From assembly GCA_902623995.1 (NCBI GenBank), contig CACNWE010000006.1:70175-134174 (forward strand): a stretch of 64,000 nt of DNA. Direction: 5' to 3'. Below are positions 11,031 through 20,496 of this stretch, in pieces (within the stretch, counting starts at the first letter, position 1; each line of letters begins with the position of its first letter). Both the position numbers and the translations under genes were made by a program. The notes under the pieces are model-generated. The model made no database searches and had not been told where the DNA came from. It saw nothing but the letters and a program-made list of their open reading frames with translations. This DNA is from an uncultured SAR116 cluster alpha proteobacterium. GTDB lineage: Bacteria > Pseudomonadota > Alphaproteobacteria > Puniceispirillales > Marisalimonadaceae.

Positions 11031-12041
11031 ATGAACTCAATTTTAAATCAAACATATATTAGTACATGGCTATATACTACTATTGTAATGGTAGTTCTGA
11101 TGATACTAATTGGCGGTATTACTAGGTTGACAGATTCTGGTTTATCAATGGTTGAATGGAGACCAATTTGGGGGTTTTTACCACCTATTACTGATGAAGA
11201 GTGGAAAAGAGTTTTCTCACTTTACATGAGTTCGCCAGAATATATTTTAAAAAATCAAGGAATGAGCATTACAGAATTCAAAAACATATTTTTTTGGGAA
11301 TACTTTCATAGATTATGGGGCAGGTTAATTGGAATAGTTTTTATCATTCCGTTAATTATTTTTTATTTGTTTAATAAAATTCCGAATTCAATTTTATTAA
11401 AATTATTAACTATTTTGTTTTTAGGGAGTTTACAAGCAATCATAGGCTGGTGGATGGTAAAGTCTGGTCTTGTAAATGATCCTACAGTTTCACAATATCG
11501 TTTGGCTGTCCATTTATCTAATGCATTGTTAATATTATTCCTTTTAATTTGGACTTTATTAGAATTTAAGAATGGTCACTCTAAAATTAGATTAGACTTC
11601 AGTTTCATAATTTTTTGTTTTTTATTTACAACAATTATTGCTGGTGCATTTGTTGCTGGAATGGACGCTGGCCTGATGTACAACGAATACCCTTTAATGG
11701 GATATAGTTTTATCCCAGAAAATTATGGTGAAAATGGATTTTTAGATCCATTTGAAAATCCTGCCTCAGCTCAGTTTCATCACAGACATATAGCTTTATT
11801 AACTACAATTTGTGTGCTGATATATTGCTACAGAAACTATACGCAAAGTAGTGATGGAATTGTTAAGAAATGCTCACTGTTTATGAGTGCAATAGTGTGT
11901 CTCCAATTTTTCTTAGGTATATTTACCTTAATTAATATGGTTCCAATATTCTTAGGAGCTCTTCATCAAACTGGAGCAGTCATTTTATTCATATTTCTTA
12001 CAATTATAATGCATAGATTAAATATAATTAGAATTCATTAA
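11031..12041 (+). CDS. ctaA: Heme A synthase (COX15/CtaA)
   Basis: CtaA oxidises the C8 methyl group of heme O to give heme A for aa3-type cytochrome oxidase. The 336-residue protein shows about eight membrane segments and the conserved heme-ligand and substrate His positions in [31 protein letters not shown] and LGALHQTGA. The N-terminal [18 protein letters not shown] motif is characteristic of the alphaproteobacterial and mitochondrial type 2 family. Its presence implies a heme A oxidase and aerobic life. It is convergent with aspS and the stops overlap by 4 nt. Confidence 0.95.
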   Translation: MNSILNQTYISTWLYTTIVMVVLMILIGGITRLTDSGLSMVEWRPIWGFLPPITDEEWKRVFSLYMSSPEYILKNQGMSITEFKNIFFWEYFHRLWGRLIGIVFIIPLIIFYLFNKIPNSILLKLLTILFLGSLQAIIGWWMVKSGLVNDPTVSQYRLAVHLSNALLILFLLIWTLLEFKNGHSKIRLDFSFIIFCFLFTTIIAGAFVAGMDAGLMYNEYPLMGYSFIPENYGENGFLDPFENPASAQFHHRHIALLTTICVLIYCYRNYTQSSDGIVKKCSLFMSAIVCLQFFLGIFTLINMVPIFLGALHQTGAVILFIFLTIIMHRLNIIRIH

Positions 12042-13804
12042 TTTTGTTTTTTTTTGTCTAGCTTAATGCCTAATTCCTTAAGTTGAAGATCATTTATCTC
12101 GTTTGGTGCGTTCATCATCAAATCTTCTGCTTTACCAGTCATTGGAAATAAAATAACTTCTCTTATATTTGGCTCATCAGCTAATAACATTACAATACGA
12201 TCAATACCTGGAGCTATACCTCCATGAGGTGGTGCACCAAATTTAAAAGCATTAATCATGGCTGGAAATTTATTGTCAACAACCTCGGGCTTGTGACCTG
12301 CAATTTCGAAAGCTTTATACATTATTTCAGGAACGTGATTTCTTATAGCGCCAGATGAAAGCTCAATTCCATTACAAACTAAGTCGTATTGATATGCGAG
12401 AATATCTAGTGGATTTTCATTCAACAATGCTTCCATACCTCCTTGTGGCATAGAAAAAGGATTATGAGAAAATTCTATTTTTCCAGTATTTTCGTCTTTT
12501 TCAAACATAGGGTAATCTACTATCCAACAAAATTTAAATATATTTTTTTCAATTAGTTCTCTGTCTGTTGCGATTTTAACTCTGGCTTTTCCTGCTAAAT
12601 TAGCTGCTTCACTCTCTAGTGCACAAGAAAAAAACAGAGCATCTCCATCATTAAGGTTAAATAAGGTCTTCATTTCAAGAGATTTTTCAATTCCCAATGC
12701 ATTTGCAATTGGTCCTTTTGCAGAGTTTTCACTAAAAATAATATATCCCATTCCAGGCGCACCCTCTCCTTGGGCCCAACTATTCATTCTATCAGCAACC
12801 GAACGTGAACCACAATTAGGACCAGGAACAGCTCTTACTACAGATCCATTTTCAATTGATTTCGCAAAAATAGTAAAACCAGAATTTCTAAAAATGTCTG
12901 TTACATCTTGAATCTCAAGAGCAAATCTCAAGTCAGGTTTGTCATTTCCATATTTTAACATTGAGTTTTTATAAGTAATTCTTGGGAAAATCTCATCAAT
13001 GCTTTTGTCTGAATATTTTTCAAAAACTTCTTTAATCACAAGTTCTACAGCTTGAAAAACGTCTTCTTGTTCAACATATGACATTTCTAAATCTAGCTGA
13101 TAAAATTCTCCAGGCGATCTGTCAGCTCTACTATCTTCATCCCTAAAACATGGCGCTATTTGAAAATATTTATCAAAACCAGACACCATTATGAGTTGTT
13201 TAAATTGCTGAGGAGCTTGAGGCAAAGCATAGAACTTTCCTTTATTAAGTCTAGATGGAACTAAAAAATCTCTTGCACCTTCTGGACTAGAAGCGGTTAA
13301 AATTGGTGTTTGAAATTCTAAAAATCCTAACTCTAACATTTTATTTCTAATAGTTTGAATAACATTAGATCTTAAGACAATATTTTCATGAGGCCTACTT
13401 CTTCTTAAGTCTAAATATCTAAATTTTAATCTAGTTTCTTCGCCATAATCTTCATCCGAATTAACTTGCAAAGGTAATGCTTTTGATTGGGAAATAATTT
13501 CTAATTCAGACAGATTTATTTCGATTTTACCTGTTGGTAAATTATCATTAATAGTTTCATCAGATCTTTCCACAACTATTCCTGATACAGTTATTACACT
13601 TTCTAAAGGTAGGCTTTCAAAAATAGAAAAATTCTTATTTGATGAATCAATAACAACTTGTGTTAATCCATAATGATCTCTAAGATCTACAAATATTAAT
13701 TGTCCATGATCTCTTTTTCTGTGAACCCAGCCTGATAACTTTACCTGATCGTTAACATTTTCAATTCTTAATTCATTACATTTATGAGTTCTATATTTAT
13801 GCAT
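12038..13804 (-). CDS. aspS: Aspartyl-tRNA synthetase (bacterial type)
   Basis: This class II synthetase charges tRNA-Asp, and in organisms without AsnRS also tRNA-Asn (non-discriminating form). The 588-residue protein has the N-terminal OB fold ([23 protein letters not shown]), class II motif 2 ([19 protein letters not shown]), the bacterial GAD insertion (about 290-410) and motif 3 ([13 protein letters not shown]). It starts 10 nt after the DUF1289 gene, so it may be co-transcribed with the genes upstream. Confidence 0.96.
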   Translation of the reverse strand: MHKYRTHKCNELRIENVNDQVKLSGWVHRKRDHGQLIFVDLRDHYGLTQVVIDSSNKNFSIFESLPLESVITVSGIVVERSDETINDNLPTGKIEINLSELEIISQSKALPLQVNSDEDYGEETRLKFRYLDLRRSRPHENIVLRSNVIQTIRNKMLELGFLEFQTPILTASSPEGARDFLVPSRLNKGKFYALPQAPQQFKQLIMVSGFDKYFQIAPCFRDEDSRADRSPGEFYQLDLEMSYVEQEDVFQAVELVIKEVFEKYSDKSIDEIFPRITYKNSMLKYGNDKPDLRFALEIQDVTDIFRNSGFTIFAKSIENGSVVRAVPGPNCGSRSVADRMNSWAQGEGAPGMGYIIFSENSAKGPIANALGIEKSLEMKTLFNLNDGDALFFSCALESEAANLAGKARVKIATDRELIEKNIFKFCWIVDYPMFEKDENTGKIEFSHNPFSMPQGGMEALLNENPLDILAYQYDLVCNGIELSSGAIRNHVPEIMYKAFEIAGHKPEVVDNKFPAMINAFKFGAPPHGGIAPGIDRIVMLLADEPNIREVILFPMTGKAEDLMMNAPNEINDLQLKELGIKLDKKKQN

Positions 13805-13814
13805 TTAAAAATTC

Positions 13815-14006
13815 CTATAACTTAGAATTAAATTTCTGATGAGATCTGTTTTTAACCTCTTTCATAATCTCTAAAGCTTTTTGATGATCTATCTGTGGCC
13901 AAATAGCGATTTCGTCTGACGAACGAAGACATCCTAAACATAAATTACTTTTAGGATCAATTGAGCAAACTCCTATACAAGGACTAGTTTTATTCATTTG
14001 TCCCAT
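13815..14006 (-). CDS. DUF1289 four-cysteine small protein
   Basis: This 63-residue protein matches the DUF1289 family (YdhL-like), widespread in proteobacteria and without a firmly known function. Four Cys sit in the pattern CIGVC...CLGC (residues 10, 14, 23, 26), followed by the family's ride-along segment SSDEIAIW. The cysteines suggest bound metal, possibly zinc or an Fe-S cluster. I chose the ATG at 14006 because AGAGGA lies 6 nt upstream; earlier in-frame codons would overlap the neighbouring gene by 32 nt. It sits between a PfpI-like gene and aspS on the same strand. Confidence 0.82.
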   Translation of the reverse strand: MGQMNKTSPCIGVCSIDPKSNLCLGCLRSSDEIAIWPQIDHQKALEIMKEVKNRSHQKFNSKL

Positions 14007-14019
14007 TTCACATCCTCTT

Positions 14020-14577
14020 TTATTTATTATTTTCTTTAATAGCTTGCGCAAGCATTTCTAAAAGTTCAGAAATCCCTGACTCACCGCTGGTTGCGCTTAT
14101 CAAATTGTTGTCTCTAACCGTCGGTTTATCAATAATTTCTGCACCAGCAGCAATTAAGAGAGCACTATCTGCATCTGATGCGGCGACTTTTCTACCTTTC
14201 GCGGCATCTATAGTTGTAAGTAAAATTGAGGAAACACCCGCCAAAGCAACTGGTTCATTTTCTCTCAAAAAAGCCCTTAAAATTCTTCTCACATGAAGAT
14301 CATTGCTCAAAGTTTCAATCTGATTAGCTCCTCCTGGTACAATTAAGGCATCAAAATCTATAGCTAATGTCTCAGAAACTGGTTGATCTACAGGATAAGA
14401 TAATCCCCATTTCTCTGATGCCCAACCGTTAGTCGTACCAATATCTCGAGAAATTATAGTGTAAGAACCTTCAGCAGCTAAAATTGTTTTCTGTATTATT
14501 AAAAATTGTTCTTCATTAAAACCACTTGCTACCATCACAGCAATTTTTTTACCTTTAAAAGCTGATGTATTAGACAA
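14020..14577 (-). CDS. DJ-1/PfpI superfamily protein lacking the nucleophile Cys
   Basis: The 185-residue protein has the DJ-1/PfpI fold pattern: KIAVMVASGFNEEQ at the N terminus with the conserved Glu region, FDALIVPGGANQ (about 90-100), and a segment EPVALAGVSSILL where active members have the elbow sequence A-x-C-H-G. Here the Cys and His are replaced by Gly-Val-Ser, so protease, deglycase or amidotransferase chemistry by the usual Cys is unlikely. The sequence resembles the C-terminal domain of large-subunit catalases, which also lacks that Cys. Function unknown. It lies upstream of the DUF1289 gene. Confidence 0.8.
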   Translation of the reverse strand: MSNTSAFKGKKIAVMVASGFNEEQFLIIQKTILAAEGSYTIISRDIGTTNGWASEKWGLSYPVDQPVSETLAIDFDALIVPGGANQIETLSNDLHVRRILRAFLRENEPVALAGVSSILLTTIDAAKGRKVAASDADSALLIAAGAEIIDKPTVRDNNLISATSGESGISELLEMLAQAIKENNK

Positions 14578-14649
14578 AATGCACTCCTAATTTTTTGTTT
14601 TAAATTCTATAGAAGATTTAGTTTAGCTAATCAAGTAATCTAGTTAAAA

Positions 14650-16335
14650 TTAAATTTGCCATTTTATAGTTTTTTTATTTATGAAGGCAATAGTGAACAA
14701 TAATAAGGTTGGAAACAATATTTGGAAAAATGTTGCAATGCCAAGGTCTTGTTTAGAGCCACTCAAAGCTAAATTTAGAGCCTCGACGGTCAAGGTTGTA
14801 ACTCTGCCCGCTCCTATAAAATAAACAGGTACATACAAAGCAAAAGAAACTATCATACCTATAGCGAATGAAGTCATAAGAGAAGGTAAGACTAGTGGGA
14901 TTTTTATCTTAAACAACCTAACTATTCTGTTTTTTCCTAGACTAGAAGCTACTTTTATATAATCAGATTTAACTTCTCTCATAGCTGGAGCAAGAATGAT
15001 AAAACAATATGGTATGACATAAAATAATTGAACGAATATAAGTGGTATTAAAAAACTACTAAAATTAAAAAATATCATAAAACTCTGTATTCCAATTAAA
15101 AAAGAAATTTGGGGAATAAATAAAGGAGTAAATATAATCCATTCAAATTGAGTTTTTGTTATGTTTAAATAGTCTAATAGTTCAACCCACAAAATTATCA
15201 ACAATATAGACAGTAATGAAACCATCAAAGGAATAAAAATAGAAACTAAAATCAATGATTTATTCTGAGAATAAAAATTTAAAAAATTTTCTATGTTTAA
15301 ATCATTTGGAAAAAAATTTGGAAAGTACCAATTTTCACTAAATCCCCACAAAATAGAACAAATTATACCCATAAAAGATAATAAAAATAAAATTACGCTA
15401 AAACATAAAATAGTAATTTTCAAAAACTCTGATTTAAATGAAGTGATTTTTATAAAAAAAATATAAAAGAATTTTAAGTTAATAATTTTCTCAAAAAAAA
15501 TCCAAACTATAAGTAAAATTATAATTATAAATAATTGAATTAAAGATAAATTTGAAGCTATGAAGAATGAGTCCATATCTGAAGATTGAAAGATTTGCAA
15601 AATTCGTACTGATAAAGTGGGAGGAGTTGATGGTGCCAAAAGTAAAGACATATCAACAACTGATGACGAAAATGCAATTATTATAAATACGACAAGTCTA
15701 ATTTTTTTGTAAATGATTGGAAATATTAATATAAACCAAGTAGAAAAACTCGAATGCTGAAGTGATTTGCCCATATCAAAATATTTCGATGAAGAAAACT
15801 CTCTCAAAGCTGATAAAGACACCAAGATTAGGAATGGAATTTCTTTTAAAATAAGTCCTAATATTAAAAAAAAACCATATTCATCTGGAAATAAATAAGA
15901 GTTTGGAGGTCTATCAAAACCTGTTAACCAAGGTGAAACAGCCCTTAATAATAATCCACTTGGAGACAAAAGAAAAATTAAACCAATAGCCATTGTAATA
16001 TGTGGTAGAGCAATTAGAGGTGATATGATGATTTTTAGATAATTATAAAATTTAGTTTTAAAAAAATATAAAAGAATGACTTGAGAAAAAAATAACGCTA
16101 AAGCAGTTGAAACTAAACCAGTAAATATCGACAATAATATTGACTTATACATCCCTGGAATATTCATTGATATATAAAAATAATTTAAGCTAAGTTCATC
16201 TTTTCCTAAAGTTGGTAAATAATTAAATGATGGTAAAAAAAAGCCTAAAAAACCAAACAATATAGGTAAAGTGATAATTATTCCAATAAAAGTTATTGAA
16301 ACTTTGGAAAGGAGCCGGCAAAACTTATTTACCAT
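14650..16335 (-). CDS. YnjC-like ABC transporter permease, fused two-domain
   Basis: This 561-residue, very hydrophobic protein has two tandem binding-protein-dependent permease domains, about six membrane segments each. The EAA-type loops are recognisable in each half (near LREFSSSKYFDMGKSL and MREVKSDYIKVASSLG), and these contact the ATPase. Together with the preceding binding-protein gene (7 nt upstream) it resembles E. coli YnjC, whose substrate is unproven (thiamine or another small solute has been suggested for relatives). No ATPase gene adjoins the pair, unlike ynjBCD. Confidence 0.85.
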   Translation of the reverse strand: MVNKFCRLLSKVSITFIGIIITLPILFGFLGFFLPSFNYLPTLGKDELSLNYFYISMNIPGMYKSILLSIFTGLVSTALALFFSQVILLYFFKTKFYNYLKIIISPLIALPHITMAIGLIFLLSPSGLLLRAVSPWLTGFDRPPNSYLFPDEYGFFLILGLILKEIPFLILVSLSALREFSSSKYFDMGKSLQHSSFSTWFILIFPIIYKKIRLVVFIIIAFSSSVVDMSLLLAPSTPPTLSVRILQIFQSSDMDSFFIASNLSLIQLFIIIILLIVWIFFEKIINLKFFYIFFIKITSFKSEFLKITILCFSVILFLLSFMGIICSILWGFSENWYFPNFFPNDLNIENFLNFYSQNKSLILVSIFIPLMVSLLSILLIILWVELLDYLNITKTQFEWIIFTPLFIPQISFLIGIQSFMIFFNFSSFLIPLIFVQLFYVIPYCFIILAPAMREVKSDYIKVASSLGKNRIVRLFKIKIPLVLPSLMTSFAIGMIVSFALYVPVYFIGAGRVTTLTVEALNLALSGSKQDLGIATFFQILFPTLLLFTIAFINKKTIKWQI

Positions 16336-16342
16336 TTATGAC

Positions 16343-17587
16343 CTAATTATTTGAGCCATATTTTTCTATCCACCCTTCTTCTATGATTTTAACCCAGGAG
16401 GGATGTGGCTCCTCTAGTTTCATTGTTAACTCTTCATTTGAAAGTGTTGCAAGACCTCTTGGAAGAGAAGTAAATTTATTTTTCCAATTTTCATCTAATT
16501 TTGCTACTGAAATAACACTTGGGTCACCCCAAAAAGTCTTGTCTTGTTTTTGTAATTGAGCTTCCGGTGATATCAGGAAATTGACAAAGATTTTAGCAGC
16601 AGTTTTTTTACCAGAGTTATATGGAATTGCTAAAAAATGGACGTTAGCAAGAGTTCCATCTTTATGTATGAAACTTCTTATAGTTTTAGGTAACTTTCCT
16701 TCAGAAATTGCATTTGAAGCGTGTGCTATGTTAAAGGCCATTCCAATGTCAATCTCTCTTTCTGCAACTAATTCTGTTAAAGCTAAATAATTAGGGGGGT
16801 AATTTTTGCCTTCTCTCCACAAATATGGAGTTGTCTCATCTAACCAATTCCATAATGGGCTAAGAGCATCTTTATGCTTATGAATAATATACTCTGATTT
16901 CAACAAGCTTTTATTATCTATCAACTCAATTAAAATTTGTTTTAAAAAACTAGTGCCCGTAAAATCTGGTGGCTGAGGAAAAGTAAACCTGCCCTTGTTT
17001 CTGATTATATAATCTTTTAATTCAGATGCTGATCTTGGAGGTGATTTAATGTATTTACTATCGTAATAAAAATTTAATTGTGACACTCCCCAAGGCATTT
17101 CCATACCTTCTGTGGGAACTCCAAAATCATTTAATAAACTAGGGTTGTTTTCAAAATCTAAATACTTAGAATTAGGTAAGTCTCTAATCCAATTTTCAGA
17201 AAGAAGCATATTATTTTTCTTCATAACTGAAAAATTTTCTCCATTAATCCATACTAAGTCGACAGCTCCATTGTTGTCTTTTTTAACATTTTTTTCTGAT
17301 AAAATTCTTGCAACTACATTAGCAGTATCATTTACTTTTACGTGTTTAACTGTTATGTCATATCTTTTTTTAACTTCATCTGAAGCCCATTTGATATATG
17401 AGTTAATATTCTTGGCGCCACCCCATGCATGAAAAAAAATTGTTTGCCCAGAAACGTTGTTAGCTTTTATATCCCAATCATTCTTTTTTTCTGCGGCATT
17501 AGTGTAAGTACTAATCATAAAAAAAATACTAATAAAAAAAAACCTTAAAACTATTTTATCTAAATTATGTGCTAATTTTAAATACAT
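16343..17587 (-). CDS. YnjB-like ABC transporter substrate-binding protein
   Basis: This 414-residue periplasmic solute-binding protein has an N-terminal signal sequence (hydrophobic VLRFFFISIFFMIST, cleavage likely near TNAAEKK, residues 30-35). Mature motifs match the YnjB family: IFFHAWGG early, DLVWINGENF, GMEMPWGVSQLNFYYD, and a C-terminal FLAIPYNSGKKTAAKIFVNFLISPEAQ typical of class 2 binding proteins. It starts the ynjB-ynjC-like pair and is divergent from the yggT-like gene across a 113 nt gap. The ligand cannot be read from sequence. Confidence 0.87.
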   Translation of the reverse strand: MYLKLAHNLDKIVLRFFFISIFFMISTYTNAAEKKNDWDIKANNVSGQTIFFHAWGGAKNINSYIKWASDEVKKRYDITVKHVKVNDTANVVARILSEKNVKKDNNGAVDLVWINGENFSVMKKNNMLLSENWIRDLPNSKYLDFENNPSLLNDFGVPTEGMEMPWGVSQLNFYYDSKYIKSPPRSASELKDYIIRNKGRFTFPQPPDFTGTSFLKQILIELIDNKSLLKSEYIIHKHKDALSPLWNWLDETTPYLWREGKNYPPNYLALTELVAEREIDIGMAFNIAHASNAISEGKLPKTIRSFIHKDGTLANVHFLAIPYNSGKKTAAKIFVNFLISPEAQLQKQDKTFWGDPSVISVAKLDENWKNKFTSLPRGLATLSNEELTMKLEEPHPSWVKIIEEGWIEKYGSNN

Positions 17588-17700
17588 TTATATTTACCTC
17601 AAAGTTTGTTCTTGAATAGACAGATATTGATATTAGATATATTAATACCAATAGTAGTTACTATCTTCAAAATACTCAACATAGAAATAGTTATGTAGTT

Positions 17701-17985
17701 ATGAACGCTCTCTTGATCTTGATAAATGAAATTATAACACTCTACTTATATACATTATTTGTATATGTTATAATGAGCCTTCTAATCCAATTTCAAATGA
17801 TTAATAGCTACAACAAAATTATTAATACAATTTTTAGAGCATTAATATCTTTGCATGAGCCTTTATTAGGAAAAATTAGACAGTATATACCATCACTTTC
17901 AGGAATAGATTTATCTCCTGTTATTGTTATTCTTTTATTGAGCTTTTTAAAAAACTTAATTCAAGATTATAGATTAGGATTATAA
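17701..17985 (+). CDS. YggT family membrane protein
   Basis: This 94-residue membrane protein has two hydrophobic segments (about 5-30 and 70-88). The family motif between them (EPLLGKIRQYIPSLSGIDLSPVIVILLL) identifies YggT/CCB3. YggT proteins are linked to osmotic tolerance and, in plastids, cytochrome b6 assembly; the bacterial role is unclear. It stands 8 nt before folD, an arrangement seen in other alphaproteobacteria. Confidence 0.85.
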   Translation: MNALLILINEIITLYLYTLFVYVIMSLLIQFQMINSYNKIINTIFRALISLHEPLLGKIRQYIPSLSGIDLSPVIVILLLSFLKNLIQDYRLGL

Positions 17986-17993
17986 ATTAATTA

Positions 17994-18914
17994 ATGACGA
18001 TTATAAATAAAATAATTGATGGAAAGATGTATGCTCAAAAACTTTTAGGAGAAATTCACCCTCTAAGCAAAGGATTTTTGCATAATTTTAATCGTAAGCC
18101 ATGTCTTACTGTCATACTAGTTGGAGACAATCCCGCTAGTAAAATATATGTAAAAAATAAAATCTTAGTAGCCAAAAAAATTGATATAGAATCTATAGAA
18201 ATCTTGCTTAGTTCTGATATTACAGAAGATGTATTAATACAGCATATCTCAGTACTAAATAAAGATCAAAATGTGGATGGAATTCTTGTTCAGCTTCCGC
18301 TTCCAAAACATATTTCAGAAAAAAAGATCATTAATTTGATTAGTCCATTAAAAGATGTTGATGGATTTCACCCAAAGAATTTTGGTAAACTTTTCATGGG
18401 GGACCCAAAATTTATTCCATGCACACCCTTAGGCTGTCTTTATATGTTGAAGCACGAAATTGAAGATATAAAAGGGAAAAACGCTGTTATAATTGGGAGA
18501 TCAAACATTGTTGGAAAACCAATGGCGTCACTGTTACTATCTTCAGACTGCTCAGTGACAATAACTCATTCAAAAAGCAAAAACATTGAAGAACATACTA
18601 GAAAAGCAGACATCTTAATTGTTGCGGTGGGTATTCCTGAAATGATTGATGAAAAATTTATTAAACCAGGCGCGATTGTAATAGATGTTGGAATTAATAG
18701 ATTAGAATCTAAAAATTATGATAATTCTAGTAATAAGGGAGTACTTGTTGGTGATGTCAAATTTGAAAAAGTTTTAAAAATTGCCAAAAAAATTACCCCC
18801 GTTCCTGGTGGAGTTGGGCCAATGACAATTGCATGCTTGATGCATAACACTGTTAAGGCCGCTTATATTAATAAAAAAAATGATTTTATTAATGTGCTAG
18901 AAGGAATATTATAA
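17994..18914 (+). CDS. folD: Methylenetetrahydrofolate dehydrogenase/cyclohydrolase
   Basis: FolD interconverts 5,10-methylene-THF and 10-formyl-THF, feeding purine, fMet and methionine synthesis. The 306-residue length fits. Visible motifs are VGDNPASKIYVKNK, with the catalytic Tyr and Lys (near residue 50), DGILVQLPLP, KDVDGFHPKNFGK, the NADP-binding GRSNIVGKPMASLLL, and the C-terminal PGGVGPMTIACLM. Its TAA overlaps the ATG of the HIG1 gene. Folate genes folB and folM-like also occur in this window but are not adjacent. Confidence 0.96.
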   Translation: MTIINKIIDGKMYAQKLLGEIHPLSKGFLHNFNRKPCLTVILVGDNPASKIYVKNKILVAKKIDIESIEILLSSDITEDVLIQHISVLNKDQNVDGILVQLPLPKHISEKKIINLISPLKDVDGFHPKNFGKLFMGDPKFIPCTPLGCLYMLKHEIEDIKGKNAVIIGRSNIVGKPMASLLLSSDCSVTITHSKSKNIEEHTRKADILIVAVGIPEMIDEKFIKPGAIVIDVGINRLESKNYDNSSNKGVLVGDVKFEKVLKIAKKITPVPGGVGPMTIACLMHNTVKAAYINKKNDFINVLEGIL

Positions 18915-19117
18915 TGGATTGGTTAAACATTACTTTATTTCTTTCTATGATATTAGTGGTAGTTATTCTTGCTTGGGGCTTGATAACAATGGCCAGAGGT
19001 GGAGAATATAACAAGTCACATAGCAATATTTTAATGAGATACAGAATAATTTTTCAAGCAATAGCAATATTAATTTTTATATGCTTATTAATATATAAGA
19101 GATATTACAATGGTTAA
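18914..19117 (+). CDS. HIG1-domain small membrane protein
   Basis: This 67-residue protein has two transmembrane segments (about 5-25 and 45-63) linked by the HIG1 signature GLITMARGGEYNKSHSNILMRYRIIFQ. Bacterial HIG1 proteins include cytochrome oxidase-associated factors related to mitochondrial respiratory supercomplex factors. It overlaps folD by 1 nt and the adenosyltransferase gene by 8 nt. Placement before the cobalamin adenosyltransferase and etfBA is a conserved alphaproteobacterial order. Confidence 0.85.
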   Translation: MDWLNITLFLSMILVVVILAWGLITMARGGEYNKSHSNILMRYRIIFQAIAILIFICLLIYKRYYNG

Positions 19118-19703
19118 ATTAAATAAAATTTATACCCGAACGGGCGATGACGGATCAACTGGGTTAAACGATGGAAGCAGAGTTCCAAAGCACTCACCTA
19201 GACCACAAGCATATGGTTCAGTTGATGAATTAAATTCCTCCTTGGGAATGGTATACTTTTGCTTAAACAAAGAAAATTCAAACTTACTTCATATTGAAAT
19301 TAAAAATTTAATCAGAGAAATTCAAAATGATTTATTTGATTTAGGTGCAGATTTAGCAACACCAATATCGAAAGAAAAAGAAAAGTATCCAGCACTTAGA
19401 ATTAAAAAGCGACAAATTGATAAAATAGAAAATAAAATAGACTATTATAATAAGTCTTTAAAACCTCTTAATTCCTTCATTTTACCAGGTGGGTCAGAAG
19501 CCTCTACTTTGCTACACCAGTCAAGAACAATAGCTAGAAGAGCTGAAAGAGACATTAGTTTACTTTCAAGCATAGAATATATAAATATACAATCTTTAAT
19601 TTACTTGAATAGATTGTCTGATTTATTATTTGTATTATGCAGAGTTTTAAACGAAAATGGATTAAAGGATGTATTATGGATACCAGGTTTGAATCAAAAA
19701 TAA
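19110..19703 (+). CDS. Cob(I)alamin adenosyltransferase, PduO type
   Basis: This enzyme transfers the 5'-deoxyadenosyl group of ATP to cob(I)alamin, forming coenzyme B12. The 197-residue protein has the PduO-type N terminus KIYTRTGDDGSTGLNDGSRVPKHS (ATP loop), YGSVDELNSSLG, and the signature RTIARRAERDI at about 150-160. It indicates that adenosylcobalamin is used, although no B12-dependent enzyme lies in the window. CobS and CobT lie about 14 kb away. It overlaps the HIG1 gene by 8 nt and precedes etfB by 24 nt. Confidence 0.93.
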   Translation: MVKLNKIYTRTGDDGSTGLNDGSRVPKHSPRPQAYGSVDELNSSLGMVYFCLNKENSNLLHIEIKNLIREIQNDLFDLGADLATPISKEKEKYPALRIKKRQIDKIENKIDYYNKSLKPLNSFILPGGSEASTLLHQSRTIARRAERDISLLSSIEYINIQSLIYLNRLSDLLFVLCRVLNENGLKDVLWIPGLNQK

Positions 19704-19727
19704 TTTATTTACGGAAGGGAGTTTAGT

Positions 19728-20477
19728 TTGAAAATTTTAGTGCCTGTTAAAAGAGTGGTTGACTATAACGTAAAAGTCAGAGTTAAAAATGATAATTCTG
19801 GTGTTGAATTAGAAAACGTTAAAATGTCTATGAACCCTTTTGACGAGATAGCTGTTGAGGAGGCTTTAAGATTAAAAGAAAAAGGAATAGCGAATGAGGT
19901 TGTAGCTATATCTATCGGTGCATCTCAGGTTCAAGAAACCATAAGAAATGCTCTTGCAATGGGTGCAGATTCAGGGATTTTTGTTGAATCCAACGATAAT
20001 CTTGAACCACTTAACGTAGCAAAAATTATTTCATCTATTGCTAAAAAAGAAAATATCGATTTGATGATTTTAGGTAAGCAAGCAATAGACGATGATATGA
20101 ATGCTACTGGTCAGATGATTGCAGCCTTATTAGATTGGCCTCAAGCAACTTTTGCAAGCAAGGTGGAAATTTCAGGAAAAACAGCCAAGGTTAGCCGCGA
20201 AGTTGACGGTGGAATTGAAAATATTGAAATTTCATTACCTGCAGTTATAAGTACTGACTTACGATTAAATGAACCTAGATATGCTAGCCTTCCAAACATT
20301 ATGAAAGCCAAGAAAAAATCAATTAACGTAATTAAGATTGAAGACCTAAACGTAGAAATAAAAAAACATTTAAGTATTTTAAAAGTAGAAGAACCCGCTA
20401 AACGTCAATCAGGAATTATGTTAAAAACTGTAGATGAATTAGTTGATAAATTAAAAAATGAAGCAAAAGTAATATAA
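19728..20477 (+). CDS. etfB: Electron transfer flavoprotein beta subunit
   Basis: EtfB forms the ETF heterodimer with EtfA, carrying electrons from acyl-CoA and related dehydrogenases to ETF-ubiquinone oxidoreductase. The 249-residue sequence is typical: [19 protein letters not shown] at the N terminus and [21 protein letters not shown] near 185-205. The start is TTG, well supported by a strong GGAAGGGAG ribosome binding site 6-7 nt upstream and by the family N terminus. etfA follows after 19 nt. Confidence 0.96.
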   Translation: MKILVPVKRVVDYNVKVRVKNDNSGVELENVKMSMNPFDEIAVEEALRLKEKGIANEVVAISIGASQVQETIRNALAMGADSGIFVESNDNLEPLNVAKIISSIAKKENIDLMILGKQAIDDDMNATGQMIAALLDWPQATFASKVEISGKTAKVSREVDGGIENIEISLPAVISTDLRLNEPRYASLPNIMKAKKKSINVIKIEDLNVEIKKHLSILKVEEPAKRQSGIMLKTVDELVDKLKNEAKVI

Positions 20478-20496
20478 TAAACTGAAGGAATATAAA

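Noticed and set aside
17588..17700. TPP riboswitch before the YnjB-like gene, which might have identified a thiamine importer.
   Set aside because: The conserved CTGAGA and ACCTGATCTGG elements are absent from the gap.
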